41,613 nt of DNA. Source: an uncultured Pseudomonadota bacterium. GTDB lineage: Bacteria > Pseudomonadota > Gammaproteobacteria > Burkholderiales > Usitatibacteraceae. Position 1 is the stretch's first letter. Each line of letters opens with the position of its first letter. This document shows, in pieces, positions 40,751 to 41,613 of this stretch. The stretch covers positions 1-41,613 of the forward strand of contig CALEJW010000219.1 in the NCBI GenBank assembly GCA_937898635.1, given 5' to 3'. A program made the translations under genes and the position numbers. The notes beneath the pieces are model-generated. The model did not search any database and was not told the origin of the DNA. It saw only the letters and a program-made list of their open reading frames with translations.

Positions 40751-41613
40751 ATGTCCCGGGCACGAAGAGAACGAGTCTCCGGCGTCGATACCGCCTGGCT
40801 GCGGATGGACCTGCCGACCAACCTGATGGTGATCGTCGGCGTGATGATGTTCGAGGGCCGGCTGGAGCTCTCCCGCGTCAAGCGCACGATCGAGAAGCGC
40901 TTCCTCGCCTTCCGGCGCCTGCGGCAGAAGGCGGTGCAGGACGCGACCGGCGCCTGGTGGGAGGACGACGAGGACTTCGACCTCGACTCCCACGTGCACC
41001 GCATCGCGCTCCCCGGCAAGGCCGGCAAGGAGGAGCTTCAGGCCTTCGTGAGCGACCTCGCCTCGACTCCGCTCGACGCGACCAAGCCCCTCTGGCAATT
41101 CCACCTCGTGGACAACTACGACGCCGGCAGCGCGCTGGTCATGCGCATCCACCACTGCTACGCCGACGGGATCGCGCTGGTGCAGGTGATGCTCTCCATG
41201 ACGGAGAAGACCGCGAAGGCGAGCCTCGCCCTTCCGGCCGAGGAGATCGAGACCGCCGGCGGCGCCGAGGCCGACTTCTGGGAGCAGGTGCTGCGCCCGG
41301 TCACGGGCGCGCTGGAGGGCGCCACGCGGGTGGGGCGAAACCTCCTCGAGCAGGGGCGCGAGATCGCCTCGAACCCCGCGATCGCCCAGGAAGCGCTCGA
41401 GGACGTCACCCGCAAGGGCATGGACTTCGCGGGGGAGTTCGCCCGCCTCGCCTTGATGGGAAGCGACTCCTCCACCCGCTTCAAGGGCCGCCTGGGCGTG
41501 CGCAAGCGCGTGGCCTGGGCCGAGCCGCTGCCGCTGGAGGAAGTGAAGGTGATGGGCAAGGCGCTGGGCTGCTCCATCAACGACGTGCTCCTCGCGATGG
41601 CCACGGGCGCGCT
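40751..41613 (+). CDS. WS/DGAT acyltransferase, 3' part beyond window
   Basis: Bifunctional wax ester synthase/acyl-CoA:diacylglycerol acyltransferase family; 287 residues visible of a usual 450-500. The N-terminus (RERVSGVDTAWLRMDLPTNLM) and the catalytic HHxxxDG motif (His134, His135, Asp139 in HHCYADG) are intact, as is PLDATKPLWQFHLVD. The visible end SINDVLLAMATGA belongs to the conserved central NDVLLA segment. It would esterify acyl-CoA to fatty alcohol or diacylglycerol, so neutral lipid storage is expected next to the phasin and ACBP genes. Confidence 0.92.
   Translation, partial: MSRARRERVSGVDTAWLRMDLPTNLMVIVGVMMFEGRLELSRVKRTIEKRFLAFRRLRQKAVQDATGAWWEDDEDFDLDSHVHRIALPGKAGKEELQAFVSDLASTPLDATKPLWQFHLVDNYDAGSALVMRIHHCYADGIALVQVMLSMTEKTAKASLALPAEEIETAGGAEADFWEQVLRPVTGALEGATRVGRNLLEQGREIASNPAIAQEALEDVTRKGMDFAGEFARLALMGSDSSTRFKGRLGVRKRVAWAEPLPLEEVKVMGKALGCSINDVLLAMATGA

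Overview
The window is about 41.6 kb of very GC-rich (roughly 70%), densely coded bacterial chromosome. The gene content points to a betaproteobacterium: a Bug/TctC-type solute receptor, a lexA-imuA-imuB-dnaE2 mutagenesis cassette, a PHA_gran_rgn protein, an FFLEELY-motif protein, a phasin, an acyl-CoA-binding protein and a wax-ester-synthase-like acyltransferase. This placement rests on family distribution, not on a marker gene. I see no tRNA, rRNA, insertion sequence, integrase or CRISPR array, and no gap between genes longer than about 200 bp.

Layout. 1-3173 (minus): export pair made of a HlyD-like adaptor and a C39-peptidase ABC transporter cut by the window edge. 3283-9242 (plus): SOS mutasome operon lexA-imuA-imuB-dnaE2 behind an unusual palindromic operator. 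9243-9442: AT-rich spacer with two inverted repeats. 9443-11185 (plus): cytochrome b561 and two YceI proteins. 11203-13938 (minus): SLC13-type permease and a tandem universal stress protein. 14093-16687 (plus): kynureninase-like PLP enzyme, Bug receptor, DUF3429 membrane protein. 16684-18702 (minus): S9 peptidase, divergent from glutaryl-CoA dehydrogenase (18760-19944).

19967-27472 (minus) is a compact malonyl-CoA block. In transcription order it holds a YdiJ-like FAD/Fe-S 2-hydroxyacid oxidoreductase, a single-chain protein resembling fused malonate decarboxylase beta and gamma subunits, malonyl-CoA synthetase, malonyl-CoA decarboxylase and a DUF1178 protein. Divergent from it (27592-31790, plus) are serine-glyoxylate aminotransferase and a DctPQM TRAP transporter. 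I consider the malonyl-CoA block the best candidate for an undescribed metabolic system, because the fused carboxyltransferase lacks the ACP and ACP-charging genes of known malonate decarboxylases.

31819-41613 mixes storage-lipid and aldehyde/alcohol oxidation genes: PHA_gran_rgn protein, FFLEELY protein, a 31-bp operator-like inverted repeat, an aldehyde dehydrogenase/Tat subunit/GMC oxidoreductase operon, ornithine aminotransferase, long-chain acyl-CoA ligase, phasin, ACBP and a truncated WS/DGAT gene.

A recurrent regulatory feature is a -10-like hexamer (GATAAT, CAGAAT, TAGAAT) ending 7-9 nt before the start codon with no Shine-Dalgarno sequence, which suggests several leaderless mRNAs.
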